A stretch of 64,000 nucleotides of DNA from Nitrospira_D sp019636945 (GTDB lineage: Bacteria > Nitrospirota > Nitrospiria > Nitrospirales > Nitrospiraceae). The notes under the pieces were generated by a model. The model did no database searches and had not been told where the DNA came from. It saw only the letters and a list, made by a program, of their open reading frames with translations. The position numbers and the translations under genes are program-made. Positions 7,378 through 16,039 of the stretch are shown here, piece after piece (position 1 is the stretch's first letter; each line of letters begins with the position of its first letter). The stretch lies in assembly GCF_047338595.1 (NCBI RefSeq), contig NZ_JBLFBO010000014.1, positions 8,951-72,950 of the forward strand, written 5' to 3'.

Positions 7378-7674
7378 AGAACTGAGGACGCTCACCGGTC
7401 GGATGGCACCCAAAGTTTGGTGAGCTCTTGCTTCTTTTTCGGATATATATGATGCCCGGAGAGAACAGTATCCCGTTCGTTACTGCTTCTACGGTGCACG
7501 TGGTGAGAGCCTGCTGCTTCAACAGCCTGGCTTCGTAGTTCCACCCCCAGCTCATACCCTCCCGTGATTCTTGTCTTCCGTGGAGGGTCTCAACTGGAAA
7601 TGACTCTCAGCGACAGGATACACTTTCCCACCATGGTAGGTTCAAAAACTATCCTGCACAGTCGAGGGATCGAC

Positions 7675-8364
7675 ATGATGGTGAAGTGGCTCGTATCGGG
7701 TCTCGTGGCCGGTCTTCTCACCTTCGTAATAAGCTTGCCGAATGGACGGGCCGATTCAAGTAATACACCGAGTGCCGATGGGCCGTCGTTGGACGAGACG
7801 ATGGGGTTTATCAAAGATATGTGGGACGCCTGCGCGACCATGCGCAGCGGGCTGCAACGGATGGCCCCGAAGGACGGAGCGCCCTGGCAGTTGGATCGAA
7901 CGGCCAAGGTCGACGTGGTGGTTCGGCCTCCCTCCGGCCTCCAATTCATTACAAGGCTCAATGAGCGGATGCGATTCGGCGGGGCCCTTGATCTCCAAGC
8001 GCCGGTGGAAAAAGTTCAGGAGTTCGACTTGCGCGCCATGTCTCCCGAGGTCAGCTCCGAGCGAGAAGGAGAAGGAACGAACCTCTACGGCGTTCGGATG
8101 CGCTGCACACGTGCAGCCTGTGTGACCGAATGGGTGGCAACGCTCTTGATACCGGGGAAGCCGATGCACGAACTCAAAACCGGCCGGTTGGTAGTCACAA
8201 ACCTGGAGGAACTGGTGTATGAGGACCGTGCGCCGAAGGACAAACCGGGGGAAAAGAAAGGGGAGCTCTCGCTTCCGGTCTGCGATGCAGCGGCCGCAGA
8301 GAGTCTGTCGAAAGCTCTGAGTCACGCCATCATCAAGGCAGGCGGGAAGAAGCCGTTATTTTAG
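7675..8364 (+). CDS. Hypothetical secreted protein
   Basis: Product of about 229 residues with a clear signal peptide (MMVKWLVSGLVAGLLTFVISL, then a GRADS cleavage region). GAGGGA stands 6 bases ahead of ATG 7675 (ATG 7678 also possible); a longer frame from 7564 would mask the signal. The mature part is soluble, with a strand-rich middle (KVDVVVRPPSGLQFITRL, GVRMRCTRAACVTEWVATLLI) whose two Cys may form a disulfide, and a helical tail. Periplasmic location is inferred; I do not recognise a family. Confidence 0.65.
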   Translation: MMVKWLVSGLVAGLLTFVISLPNGRADSSNTPSADGPSLDETMGFIKDMWDACATMRSGLQRMAPKDGAPWQLDRTAKVDVVVRPPSGLQFITRLNERMRFGGALDLQAPVEKVQEFDLRAMSPEVSSEREGEGTNLYGVRMRCTRAACVTEWVATLLIPGKPMHELKTGRLVVTNLEELVYEDRAPKDKPGEKKGELSLPVCDAAAAESLSKALSHAIIKAGGKKPLF

Positions 8365-8719
8365 AGCGTGGCTGAATGACCTGGAGAATCCAGATATGCC
8401 CGATGTGTCTGCCGGCACTCAGGACCTGTCTCGTCGGCAGTGTGAGTGGAGTGCGTTCTCTTGCCAGATATTTCCTTCCGAATCGGTCCGTGCTCGCCTG
8501 CATCCAGGCTTGCGGGGAAGATGGATGGGCGGGGGCGTTCAGAATTTGCTGTAGTGAGAGTTCAGTAGGATAAAATACCTTTCAGGCTGCTGGACCGTTC
8601 TCTCCGAGCAATCAAGTAGTGAGAATCCGCCCGCAACATTCATTGACGCCTCTATTCAGGGTTGTGTATAAACGAATCCACATCAGAGAATGGTTTGGGT
8701 AGCCGTAGAGGGTTGTCTT
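8365..8719 (+). promoter_or_regulatory. Intergenic region with a sigma-70-like promoter for the polyamine cluster
   Basis: No gene is supported in this 355-base gap. Near its end, TTGACG (8643-8648), an 18-base spacer and TATAAA (8667-8672) form a good sigma-70-type promoter about 47 bases ahead of the deoxyhypusine-synthase-like start. Confidence 0.55.
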
Positions 8720-9826
8720 ATGTATGCACGTGAGTTTCGTGATGGAGCCAAAGACGGATTAGAGGCGCTTGAGCCGCTGGATCCCGACAAGATTTCTTCG
8801 TTCGGAGAACTGCTCGAGGCCATGGGGAAGACGGCCTTCGGCGGACGGCATGTGGGGAAGGCCTTCGAGGTGCTCTGGGAGATGATCGCAGACCCTGAGT
8901 GCAAGGTCGTGATGACGTTGTCCGGCGCGATGACCATCGCCAAGATGGGGAAGATCATCACGAAGATGATCGATGAAGGCATGGTGCAGTGCATCATCTC
9001 AACCGGCGCGTTGATGGCTCATGGCCTGAGCGAGTCGGTCGGCAAGACCCACTATCGGCATGATCCCTCGATGAGCGATGAAGAGTTGTTCAAGAAGGGA
9101 TACAACCGCGTCTATGACACGCTCGAGATGGAAGCGAATTTAAACTATGTCGAGCATGTCGTGGCGCAGACGCTGAAGCGCCTGGATCAGGATCAGCCGC
9201 TGTCGTCGCACGTGATCACGAGAGAACTTGGAAAGACGTTGGCGGAAGAACTGCATGGTGACGGCATTCTGAAAAGCGCCTACCTGAAAAACGTACCGGT
9301 GTATATTCCAGCCTTTACGGATTCAGAGGTGGGACTGGATATAGGAACCTTGGCGATGGCGCGGCAAGTCGAGCAAGCTCGTTCACGGGGCGATCAGAAT
9401 GGTGATCTGGGGATCTTGCAGACGATTCTGCAATACCACCCGTCATTTAATCCGTACTTCGACCTGAACAGCTATGCCGACCACATGCTCTCTGCGAAGC
9501 GACGGGGAATTTTTACGATCGGTGGCGGCGTGCCACGCAACTGGGCGCAACAAGTCGGCCCCTATGTTGAAGTGGGCAACCTTCGGTTAGGGCTGAATGT
9601 GACACCGCCTCGATTTCACTATGGCGTGAGAATTTGCCCCGAACCGGACTATTGGGGGGGCCTCAGCGGCTGTACGTATCAGGAAGGGCTCTCCTGGGGG
9701 AAATTTGTGGCGCCGAAAGACGGTGGGCGATTCGCCGAAGTCTTGAGCGACGCCACCGTTGTGTGGCCGTTGCTGATGATGGGTCTGCTGGAAAGAAGAA
9801 AAGCCGGAGTGGTACGCGGTTCATGA
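8720..9826 (+). CDS. Deoxyhypusine synthase-like protein (possible homospermidine synthase)
   Basis: NAD-dependent aminobutyl-transferase fold, 368 residues, nearly the length of human deoxyhypusine synthase (369). Conserved family stretches include KTAFGGRHVGKAFEV, VVMTLSGAMTIAKMGKII, CIISTGALMAHGLSES and GLSWGKF. The Lys of SWGK is residue 328, matching catalytic Lys329 of the human enzyme. ATG 8720 is preferred (AGAGGG 7 bases upstream) over 8690. Bacteria lack eIF5A, so hypusine formation is unlikely. Bacterial relatives have been proposed to join aminobutyl groups to free amines such as putrescine, giving homospermidine. Pyruvoyl arginine decarboxylase and agmatinase nearby supply putrescine, which supports a polyamine role. 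The stop overlaps the next ATG. Confidence 0.88.
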   Translation: MYAREFRDGAKDGLEALEPLDPDKISSFGELLEAMGKTAFGGRHVGKAFEVLWEMIADPECKVVMTLSGAMTIAKMGKIITKMIDEGMVQCIISTGALMAHGLSESVGKTHYRHDPSMSDEELFKKGYNRVYDTLEMEANLNYVEHVVAQTLKRLDQDQPLSSHVITRELGKTLAEELHGDGILKSAYLKNVPVYIPAFTDSEVGLDIGTLAMARQVEQARSRGDQNGDLGILQTILQYHPSFNPYFDLNSYADHMLSAKRRGIFTIGGGVPRNWAQQVGPYVEVGNLRLGLNVTPPRFHYGVRICPEPDYWGGLSGCTYQEGLSWGKFVAPKDGGRFAEVLSDATVVWPLLMMGLLERRKAGVVRGS

Positions 9827-10464
9827 TCTGGTCGATGGGACAACGGGTGTGTCTGGCTGTCATCGGGGGCCTGCTCTTATGGTCGGTGCCGGTTTCTGCC
9901 GCAACTTCGGGTGAGACTGATCTGCGGATGAGGGGGCAAGCCAATGCCCCAGTCACCTTGATCGAATACTCGGATTTTACCTGCGGGTTTTGTTTGAAAT
10001 TCTTTAAACAGACGTGGCCGCGAATTCAGGCGCGGTACGTCGATACGGGGAAAGTGCGATTTGTGTATCGAGATTTTCCGCGAGGCGACCAAGGGACGGG
10101 ACTCGATGCGGCGACGGCGGCACGATGTGCCGGTGAACAGGGCCAGTATTGGGCGATGCATGACCGGTTGTTTTCCGAAGGAGGACAGCTGGACAAGCAG
10201 GTGTATCGGCGACATGCGGCGACATTGAGTCTGGATCAAGCTGCTTTCGAACGCTGCATGAGCGATGGGCGGTTTACGAAGGCGATTTTCGAGGACCGCC
10301 AGGAAGCCAATCAGTGGGGGTTTCATGGAACCCCCGGGTTCATCCTGGTGCGGACGGCGACGGAGCCGACGGAAAAAGAACCGGCTGTGGCTATTCCCGG
10401 CGCATTTCCCTTCGAGATGTTCGCGGAAGAGATCGATCGGTTATTGGCGAACGGCAAAAAGTAG
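9823..10464 (+). CDS. DsbA/DsbG-like thioredoxin-fold protein, periplasmic
   Basis: Thiol oxidoreductase of the DsbA family, 213 residues. It has an N-terminal signal (hydrophobic run ending VPVSAA near residue 27), a mature start APVTLIEYSDFTCGFC with the CGFC redox motif (Cys54 and Cys57), the RFVYRDFPRG strand, and a late HGTPGFILV with the cis-Pro loop. ATG 9823 overlaps the previous stop (ATGA), so the two genes are translationally coupled. It probably forms or isomerises disulfides in the periplasm. Its coupling to a cytoplasmic polyamine-type enzyme is unexpected and has no obvious functional explanation. Confidence 0.88.
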   Translation: MIWSMGQRVCLAVIGGLLLWSVPVSAATSGETDLRMRGQANAPVTLIEYSDFTCGFCLKFFKQTWPRIQARYVDTGKVRFVYRDFPRGDQGTGLDAATAARCAGEQGQYWAMHDRLFSEGGQLDKQVYRRHAATLSLDQAAFERCMSDGRFTKAIFEDRQEANQWGFHGTPGFILVRTATEPTEKEPAVAIPGAFPFEMFAEEIDRLLANGKK

Positions 10465-10555
10465 CAGCAGTGTACGGCTGAATAATGTGGGCTAGGGTTG
10501 ACATCGGTACTCAGGTGCGATAGTCCTCTGTATCACACAAGGGAGAGGTATCCCT

Positions 10556-10831
10556 ATGGCTTCGATGCAATCGTTCTGGCCGGTCTCTCATCGCGATGAC
10601 GACTTCTGGGTGTGCATGTCGTGCCTCACGGAAGTCTTTTATCGAAAAGTTCCGATGCCGGATTGTCCGTCCTGTCATGGCGTCTCGACCTACGAGGGGT
10701 TTACCATGGAGGCCATTCGTGATTGGGGGACGGAAGAACTGATCGCCAAGGCCATTGCCGCAGAGGAGGAGGCCGCCGCGATTGTGCAACCGGCAGCCGA
10801 ACCGGCTGCGTCGGTGGAAGCGGCGGATTAA
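10556..10831 (+). CDS. Small zinc-ribbon protein
   Basis: Product of 91 residues, start supported by GGGAGAGG upstream. Two CxxC knuckles (Cys20/Cys23 and Cys37/Cys40, 13 residues apart) form a rubredoxin-like zinc ribbon: FWVCMSC ... PDCPSCHG. The C-terminal 30 residues are Ala/Glu-rich and probably disordered. I do not know a named family or role. It lies between the DsbA-like gene and the broken aldehyde dehydrogenase. A TTGACA 56 bases upstream may give it its own promoter, though the matching -10 box is poor. Confidence 0.7.
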   Translation: MASMQSFWPVSHRDDDFWVCMSCLTEVFYRKVPMPDCPSCHGVSTYEGFTMEAIRDWGTEELIAKAIAAEEEAAAIVQPAAEPAASVEAAD

Positions 10832-10869
10832 TACCAACCCTCATCCAAGAGACTCCAGCGAATCTTCCT

Positions 10870-12324
10870 GTGCAGGAATCCCGTCCATTTCTCGTTCAAG
10901 GCCAGTGGAAACAGGGTGCGGTCGCGACTCCGGTCGTCGATCCCTTCACCGGAAGATCCGTGGCTCAGGTCGCGCAAGCCACCGAGGCCGATGTCGAGGA
11001 GGCCGTCGCATCGACGTCCGGTTCGGCGGCGGTGATGGCGCAGTTGCCGGGACATGCCCGGTACAACATACTTCAGCAGATTGCCGCGTTGCTCTACCGA
11101 CGGCGAGACGAGTGCGCGCAGACCATCACGGCCGAGGCGGGGAAGCCGATCACTGATGCCAAGCGGGAGGTCAGTCGCGCCATCCAGACGTTCACCGTGG
11201 CGGCCGAGGAGTCGCGGCGGATTGCGGGTGAGGTGGTACCGCTCGATTGGACGCCGGGCTTTGACACCCATCTCGGCATGGTTCGCCGGTTCCCGATCGG
11301 TCCGATTCTCGGCATCACCCCATTCAACTTTCCACTGAATCTGGTGGCGCACAAGGTGGCGCCGGCTCTCGCGGCGGGGAACCCGATTCTGATCAAGCCG
11401 GCCCCGCAGACGCCGTTGACGGCCCTGCTGCTCGGCGAGATCGCGCTCGAAGCGGGCGTGCCTCCAGGCGGACTGAATGTCGTGCCCTGCGACAACAGCC
11501 TTGCCGAACGGATGGTGATCGATCCTCGGTTTAAACTGCTGAGTTTCACCGGCAGTGTGTCGGTGGGATGGATGTTGAAGGCCAAATGCGGGAAGAAAAA
11601 AGTCACGCTCGAGCTCGGCGGCAATGCGGGTGTGGTGATCGAGCCGGATGCCGACTTGGAGCTGGCGGCGTAGCGCTGCGCCGCAGGCGGGTTCGGGTAT
11701 GCCGGCCAGACCTGCATTTCGGTGCAGCGGGTGTTCGTGCATCAGGCAGTTGTCGACGCGTTTACGACCAAACTCCTCATGCATGTGGCTCGGCTCAAAC
11801 TCGGTGATCCTGCCGAGGAAGCGACGACCATCGGGCCTCTGATCGATCAAGCCGCCGCGCAACGAGTGGAGAGCTGGATCGGCGAAGCGGTGGCGGACGG
11901 GGCCCGCCTGCTCTTGGGCGGGAAACGGATCGGATCGTTGGTGGAGGCCACGGTATTGGGGAATGTGAAGCCTGAGATGAAAGTTTCCTGTCGAGAGGTG
12001 TTCGGACCGGTCGTGACCGTGACGCCCTATCGCCAGCTCAGCGAGGCCGTAGCGTTGCTCAATCAATCGGACTTTGGATTGCAGGCTGGTATTTTCACCC
12101 AGGACATCAACAAGATCTTTTACGCGTTTCGTCATCTTGAAGTCGGAGCCGTCTTGGCGAACGAAATTCCGACGTTCCGGGCGGACCATATGCCTTACGG
12201 CGGAGTGAAGGATTCGGGGTTGGGGCGCGAAGGCGTCCGGGCCGCGATCGAGGATATGACCGAACCCAGGATGCTCATCATGAACCTCAAGGACCCATCC
12301 GCGCCATCCGAAAAAAGTGTCTAG
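10870..12324 (+). pseudogene. NAD(P)-dependent aldehyde dehydrogenase interrupted by one in-frame amber codon
   Basis: Aldehyde dehydrogenase of about 480 residues. The N-terminal part carries GPILGITPFNFPLNL, IKPAPQTPLTA, FTGSVSVG and TLELGGN (general-base Glu). A TAG at 11671-11673 follows DADLELAA, and the same frame continues RCAAGGFGYAGQTCISVQRVFVH with the catalytic Cys of GQTC and the normal C-terminus to 12324. Only this codon is wrong; Glu or Gln is usual there, each one base from TAG. A peptide ending at the amber codon would lack the nucleophile. No ATG is seen at the N-terminus; GTG 10870 is the best visible start. In context it could oxidise an aminoaldehyde of polyamine breakdown, but family members are diverse. 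Recent decay, sequence error and amber readthrough remain open. Confidence 0.82.
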
Positions 12325-12477
12325 AAGATATTGCGAAGCCGGTTCAATCTTGCTACAACAAACGCCCGATACACGCGGTGGTACGGAGCAGTTTGTGTAT
12401 CAGGCTGACCGCTTGAACGCACGTCACGCAACCAATTCCGAACAACCAGAAAGGCCGATAGCCGGACGAAAGGGGAG

Positions 12478-13050
12478 ATGATGGTACCTACGCATATGTT
12501 TCTGACGAGAGGGGTGGGAGTCCACAAGGAAAAGCTGGCCTCCTTCGAAGAGGCGTTGCGCAGCGCCGGTGTGGCGTACTGCAACCTGGTCAGCGTGTCC
12601 TCCATCCTTCCGCCGCACTGCAAGATCATCCCCAGAAAGCGCGGTGAGCAACTGCTGAAGCCCGGCGAAATCACCTTTTGTGTCATGGCCCGATCCGAAA
12701 CCAATGAACGGAACCAGCTGGTGTCGGCGTCCGTGGGGCTCGCCAAGCCGACCGACCGCGGGACGTACGGCTATTTGTCCGAGCACCATGCCCACGGCGA
12801 GACGGATGAAGAGACGGGAGAATACACCGAAGACTTGGCGGCACAGATGCTGGCGACGACGTTAGGCGTCGAGTTTGACCCCAATGTCGCCTGGAAAGAG
12901 CGGGAACAGGTGTTCAAGATGGGTGGGAAGATCGTGCAGACGTTGAATATCACCCAGTCGGCCGTCGGGAAGAAGGGCAAGTGGACGACCGTCATCGCCT
13001 TGGCCGTGTTTATCCCACCGGAAAACGTACCCTCTCGTCCTCGCCGGTAA
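12478..13050 (+). CDS. pdaD: Pyruvoyl-dependent arginine decarboxylase
   Basis: Decarboxylates arginine to agmatine using a self-made pyruvoyl group. The 190-residue proenzyme has the cleavage region YCNLVSVSSILPP; autocleavage between Ser41 and Ser42 would give beta and alpha chains, as in the Methanocaldococcus jannaschii enzyme (Ser52-Ser53). Other family stretches are KPGEITFCVMARSETNE, the HAHGETDEETGEYTEDLA loop and the alpha-chain end. Tandem ATGs at 12478 and 12481 follow AGGGGAG; the second is better spaced. Agmatinase follows 65 bases downstream. The enzyme is common in archaea and sporadic in bacteria, so ancient transfer is possible. Confidence 0.93.
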   Translation: MMVPTHMFLTRGVGVHKEKLASFEEALRSAGVAYCNLVSVSSILPPHCKIIPRKRGEQLLKPGEITFCVMARSETNERNQLVSASVGLAKPTDRGTYGYLSEHHAHGETDEETGEYTEDLAAQMLATTLGVEFDPNVAWKEREQVFKMGGKIVQTLNITQSAVGKKGKWTTVIALAVFIPPENVPSRPRR

Positions 13051-13115
13051 ATGCCTGTGGTGTTCGCCTGCATGAGCACGCGTCGGTCGCTCACCCCACG
13101 AAGGGAAGGATCAGC

Positions 13116-14048
13116 ATGACGCTACCTGCTGGCTGGGAAGGACCGGATCGCAACTTTCTAGGGATCGACGAACCCTGGTGCCATCCGGACCATGCGGGTG
13201 TCTACGTCCTGCCGGCTCCGTATGAGCACACCTCCAGCTACATCCGTGGTTCAGACCGCGGCCCCTCCGCGATCCTTGAAGCCTCCGCTCAGGTGGAATT
13301 CTACGACGAACAACTGCGATGCGAACCCTATCGGGAATGGGGCGGCGTGGCCACGGCATCTCCGTTGGAGCTGAACGGCAAGGTTGATCGCGCTGCCGTC
13401 GATGCGATTGAGGCGTTTGTGTCACCGCATGTCGGATCCGGACGGTTTCTGGTCACCCTGACGGGGGAACATACCGGTGCGTTGGGTGCAATTCGCGCCC
13501 ATGCCAAGCAATATCCGCAGATGACGGTCGTGCAAATCGACGCCCATGGCGATCTGCGCGAGGCCTATCAGGACAATCCGTTCAGCCATGCCAGTGTCAT
13601 GGCGCGGGTGGTGGAGGACGGATTACCGCTCGTGCAGGTGGGGATCCGCTCGATCAGTTCTGAAGAGATCGCTCGTATCGACAGGACGGACCGCATCAAG
13701 ACCTTTTTTGCTGCAACGATCCTAGATCCATCTGGTCCGTATGAGGGGAAAGCGGCGAAGTGGATTCCTGACGTCGTTGCGGCTTGCCGAACGCCGGTGT
13801 ACCTGACGTTCGATTGCGATGGGCTGGATGCATCGATTATTCCGGCCTTGGGCACTCCCGAGCCTGGGGGGCTTGGATGGTACGACACCCTCAATCTCAT
13901 CACGGCTCTTGCCGACGGACCAGGGATCGTGGGGATGGATATCAGCGAGATCGCTCCCATTGAAGGATTTGTCGCGCCGCAATTTTCCATTGCGCGGTTG
14001 ATCTATCGCATGCTCGGCCGTATCAGGGCCGGTCGCCGCGTCCATTGA
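13116..14048 (+). CDS. speB: Agmatinase (ureohydrolase family)
   Basis: Hydrolyses agmatine to putrescine and urea with two Mn ions. The 310-residue protein keeps all six metal ligands: His119 in TGEHT (usually GGDHS), Asp142, His144 and Asp146 in DAHGD, and Asp233 and Asp235 in FDCDGLD. ATG 13116 has AAGGGAAGGA 5 bases upstream; a longer frame from 12981 overlaps pdaD and is rejected. With the decarboxylase just upstream it completes arginine to putrescine. Arginase or another guanidinohydrolase cannot be excluded by motif, but the context favours agmatinase. Confidence 0.9.
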   Translation: MTLPAGWEGPDRNFLGIDEPWCHPDHAGVYVLPAPYEHTSSYIRGSDRGPSAILEASAQVEFYDEQLRCEPYREWGGVATASPLELNGKVDRAAVDAIEAFVSPHVGSGRFLVTLTGEHTGALGAIRAHAKQYPQMTVVQIDAHGDLREAYQDNPFSHASVMARVVEDGLPLVQVGIRSISSEEIARIDRTDRIKTFFAATILDPSGPYEGKAAKWIPDVVAACRTPVYLTFDCDGLDASIIPALGTPEPGGLGWYDTLNLITALADGPGIVGMDISEIAPIEGFVAPQFSIARLIYRMLGRIRAGRRVH

Positions 14049-14201
14049 GACGAACATTGAGATGAAGCGGTCGCAAGGTCGCACGCTCGTTCTTTATTCT
14101 TGGTATTTCGCAAACGAACGACGCTTCACGAGATACGCTTCGCAGGCTTGAGGGCAAGCGTAACAGCCTGTTTGAGTATCCGGCGATGAGGCTGATTCTC
14201 C

Positions 14202-14915
14202 GTGGCTCAGACGATCCGCATCAATAAGTTCTTCACGGAACAGGGGATCTGTTCTCGGCGTGAAGCCGACCGATTGGTCGAGTCCGGGCTGATCACGATC
14301 AACGGCCGTGTGGCGAAGCTCGGTGATCAGGTCGAGCCATCGGACGTCATCGCCCGCGAAGGACAGGTCCTGCCCTGGGGAAGAGCACCTCTCTATATCA
14401 AGTACCATAAGCCGGTCGGTGTCACGACGACGAGCGAATCGCATGTTCCTCGAAACATCATTGCCGAGATCGGGCATGCTGAACGGATTTTTCCGATCGG
14501 GCGGCTCGATAAGGATTCATCCGGGCTCATCTTACTGACGAACGACGGCGACATCGTGAACGAGATCCTTCGTACTGAATTCGGACACGAGCGAGAGTAT
14601 CTCGTGCGGGTGGATCGTCCGTTCGATCAGGCCTTTCTGGATCACATGGCGGAAGGCGTGGTGATTCTCGGCAGCCGGACAAAACCCTGCCGAATGAGTC
14701 GAGTCGGGCGTGACCGTTTCCGCATCGTCTTGACCGAGGGACGGAATCGGCAGATCAGACGGATGTGTCAAGCGCTCGGCTATCGGGTCATCATGCTGCA
14801 TCGAACCAGGATCATGCACATCACGGTCGATGGCCTGGGCACCGGCGAGTGGAAGGAACTCATGAGTCAGGAGCGAGAGCAACTGCTGAAAGCCGTCGGA
14901 CGGCTTCAGGTGTGA
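14202..14915 (+). CDS. rluF: 23S rRNA pseudouridine synthase, RluF/RsuA type
   Basis: Isomerises uridine in rRNA. The 237-residue protein has an N-terminal S4 RNA-binding domain (RINKFFTEQGICSRREADRLVESG) and the RsuA-type catalytic domain with Asp103 in GRLDKDSSGL, followed by EYLVRVD and the GRNRQIRRMCQALGY motif. The N-terminus resembles RluF (target U2604 in E. coli 23S), but RluE and RsuA are close relatives. Translation starts at GTG 14202; GATGAGG lies about 10 bases upstream. It converges on the regulator gene that follows. Confidence 0.88.
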   Translation: MAQTIRINKFFTEQGICSRREADRLVESGLITINGRVAKLGDQVEPSDVIAREGQVLPWGRAPLYIKYHKPVGVTTTSESHVPRNIIAEIGHAERIFPIGRLDKDSSGLILLTNDGDIVNEILRTEFGHEREYLVRVDRPFDQAFLDHMAEGVVILGSRTKPCRMSRVGRDRFRIVLTEGRNRQIRRMCQALGYRVIMLHRTRIMHITVDGLGTGEWKELMSQEREQLLKAVGRLQV

Positions 14916-14995
14916 TAGGGTTTGTGCCAGGCGTGAACCGGCCTCGCTGGGAGATTTTTGGAAAGCCCGTATCCCACAGGCTGTTCAACACCCTG

Positions 14996-15895
14996 TCAGC
15001 AGAGCAACTCGCGTCGGGCGGTGCGGACAAGCGCAAGGACAGCCGGGTGCTTCAGTCGCCGTTCAACGGTGATCGCGTAGAAATGCTGGATGAGCCCGTC
15101 CAGTCGTCCAACCACCTGCACCTGATATTGGCGACAGATCTCCTTTTCGATCACCGTGGCGCCGGGGAAGATCCCATGGCCGTCCTGACCGAAGGCTTTG
15201 AGCGTCGCACTGTCGTCGAACTCGCCGACCACGATGGGATGCATGCCATGGTTCACCATCCACTGGTCCATCAAACGACGAAGCACGGCGCTCGATGTGG
15301 GGAGGAGAAGCGGCGCGTTGCGGAGTGACTCGGGAAAGTCTCGGCGATACTGGGCGGCCAGCTTTGCCGTGGCGAATAGGGTCACGCCCGATTCACCCAA
15401 CGGATGGTTGTACGCATGCTCCTTCACCCCTGGTGGAGCCGGCGTATCGGCGATCACCAAATCCGACCGATGGGCGGCCAGATCGGTCAGAAGCTGGCGC
15501 AGTTTATCCTCCTGGCAGATCAAGCGTGTCGGCTTATAGAGCTTGAGGGCGGATTTGAGCAGTTGGGTGGCGAGCGGTTTGGGAACGGCGTCGGCGATGC
15601 CCACGACCAGACGCGTCGGCTGTCCGTTTCCCTGCCCCCGCACGGTATTCATCAGCTCTTGCCCGGTTGCGAAGATGTCTTCCGCGTACTTGAACACGAG
15701 CTGGCCCATTTCCGTCAGCACCAAACGCCGGCCCGTTCGAATGAACAGCTTTTCGCCCAAGGTATTTTCCAACAGGTGGATCTGCCCGCTGACGGTGGGT
15801 TGAGCGAGACGGAGCTCTTCGCAGGCTTTCGTTACGGTCCCGTGTTTGGCGACGGACCAGAAATAGAGGAGATGATGATAGTTCAGCCAATCCAT
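14996..15895 (-). CDS. nhaR: LysR-family regulator, NhaR-like
   Basis: LysR-type activator of 299 residues. The start MDWLNYHHLLYFWSVAKHGT with the winged-helix DNA-binding segment (TKACEELRLAQPTVSGQIHLLE) is characteristic of NhaR, the Na+/H+ antiporter regulator; the rest is the periplasmic-binding-like effector domain. No nhaA gene is in the window. It is divergent from the TolC/ABC/HlyD operon, separated by 144 bases with a LysR-type box, so it probably controls that operon. The NhaR name reflects sequence resemblance only; its ion or osmotic signal is unproven here. Confidence 0.87.
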   Translation of the reverse strand: MDWLNYHHLLYFWSVAKHGTVTKACEELRLAQPTVSGQIHLLENTLGEKLFIRTGRRLVLTEMGQLVFKYAEDIFATGQELMNTVRGQGNGQPTRLVVGIADAVPKPLATQLLKSALKLYKPTRLICQEDKLRQLLTDLAAHRSDLVIADTPAPPGVKEHAYNHPLGESGVTLFATAKLAAQYRRDFPESLRNAPLLLPTSSAVLRRLMDQWMVNHGMHPIVVGEFDDSATLKAFGQDGHGIFPGATVIEKEICRQYQVQVVGRLDGLIQHFYAITVERRLKHPAVLALVRTARRELLC

Positions 15896-15933
15896 ATGGT
15901 CCTGAGCCCCCGGAAGGAGGCGGTACTATACCA

Positions 15934-15948
15934 TCGGATTAATCGATA
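15934..15948. promoter_or_regulatory. LysR-type box between nhaR and the exporter operon
   Basis: ATCG-G-ATTAAT-CGAT, an inverted repeat with one extra base and an AT-rich centre, 39 bases from the nhaR start and 92 from the first TolC gene. Its form and place suit a LysR binding site used in both directions. Confidence 0.4.
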
Positions 15949-16039
15949 CCACAAATCTGTTTTATCTATTTTGAAAAAAGAAGGGGAGGTTGCTAGTGTG
16001 TGCGCCGTCCGCCGAATGTATACGAGAGGAGCATCCCAC

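Noticed and set aside
8690..8719. Upstream ATG for the deoxyhypusine-synthase-like gene
   Set aside because: The ribosome site and alignment to the family N-terminus favour ATG 8720.
4463..11673. Genome-wide reassignment of TAG as a sense codon, suggested by in-frame TAG in brnT and the aldehyde dehydrogenase
   Set aside because: Many intact genes here end in TAG (for example 10464, 12324 and 34610) at family-typical lengths, and brnT carries a frameshift as well.
10828..12189. Reverse-strand 453-codon frame opposite the aldehyde dehydrogenase
   Set aside because: Antisense shadow of a GC-rich gene: no recognisable domain, Arg- and His-rich, and the forward strand holds clear dehydrogenase motifs.
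15404..16039. Long in-frame extension of the first TolC gene back through the regulator region
   Set aside because: It runs antisense through nhaR and has no resemblance to the family; signal peptide and ribosome site place the start at 16040.
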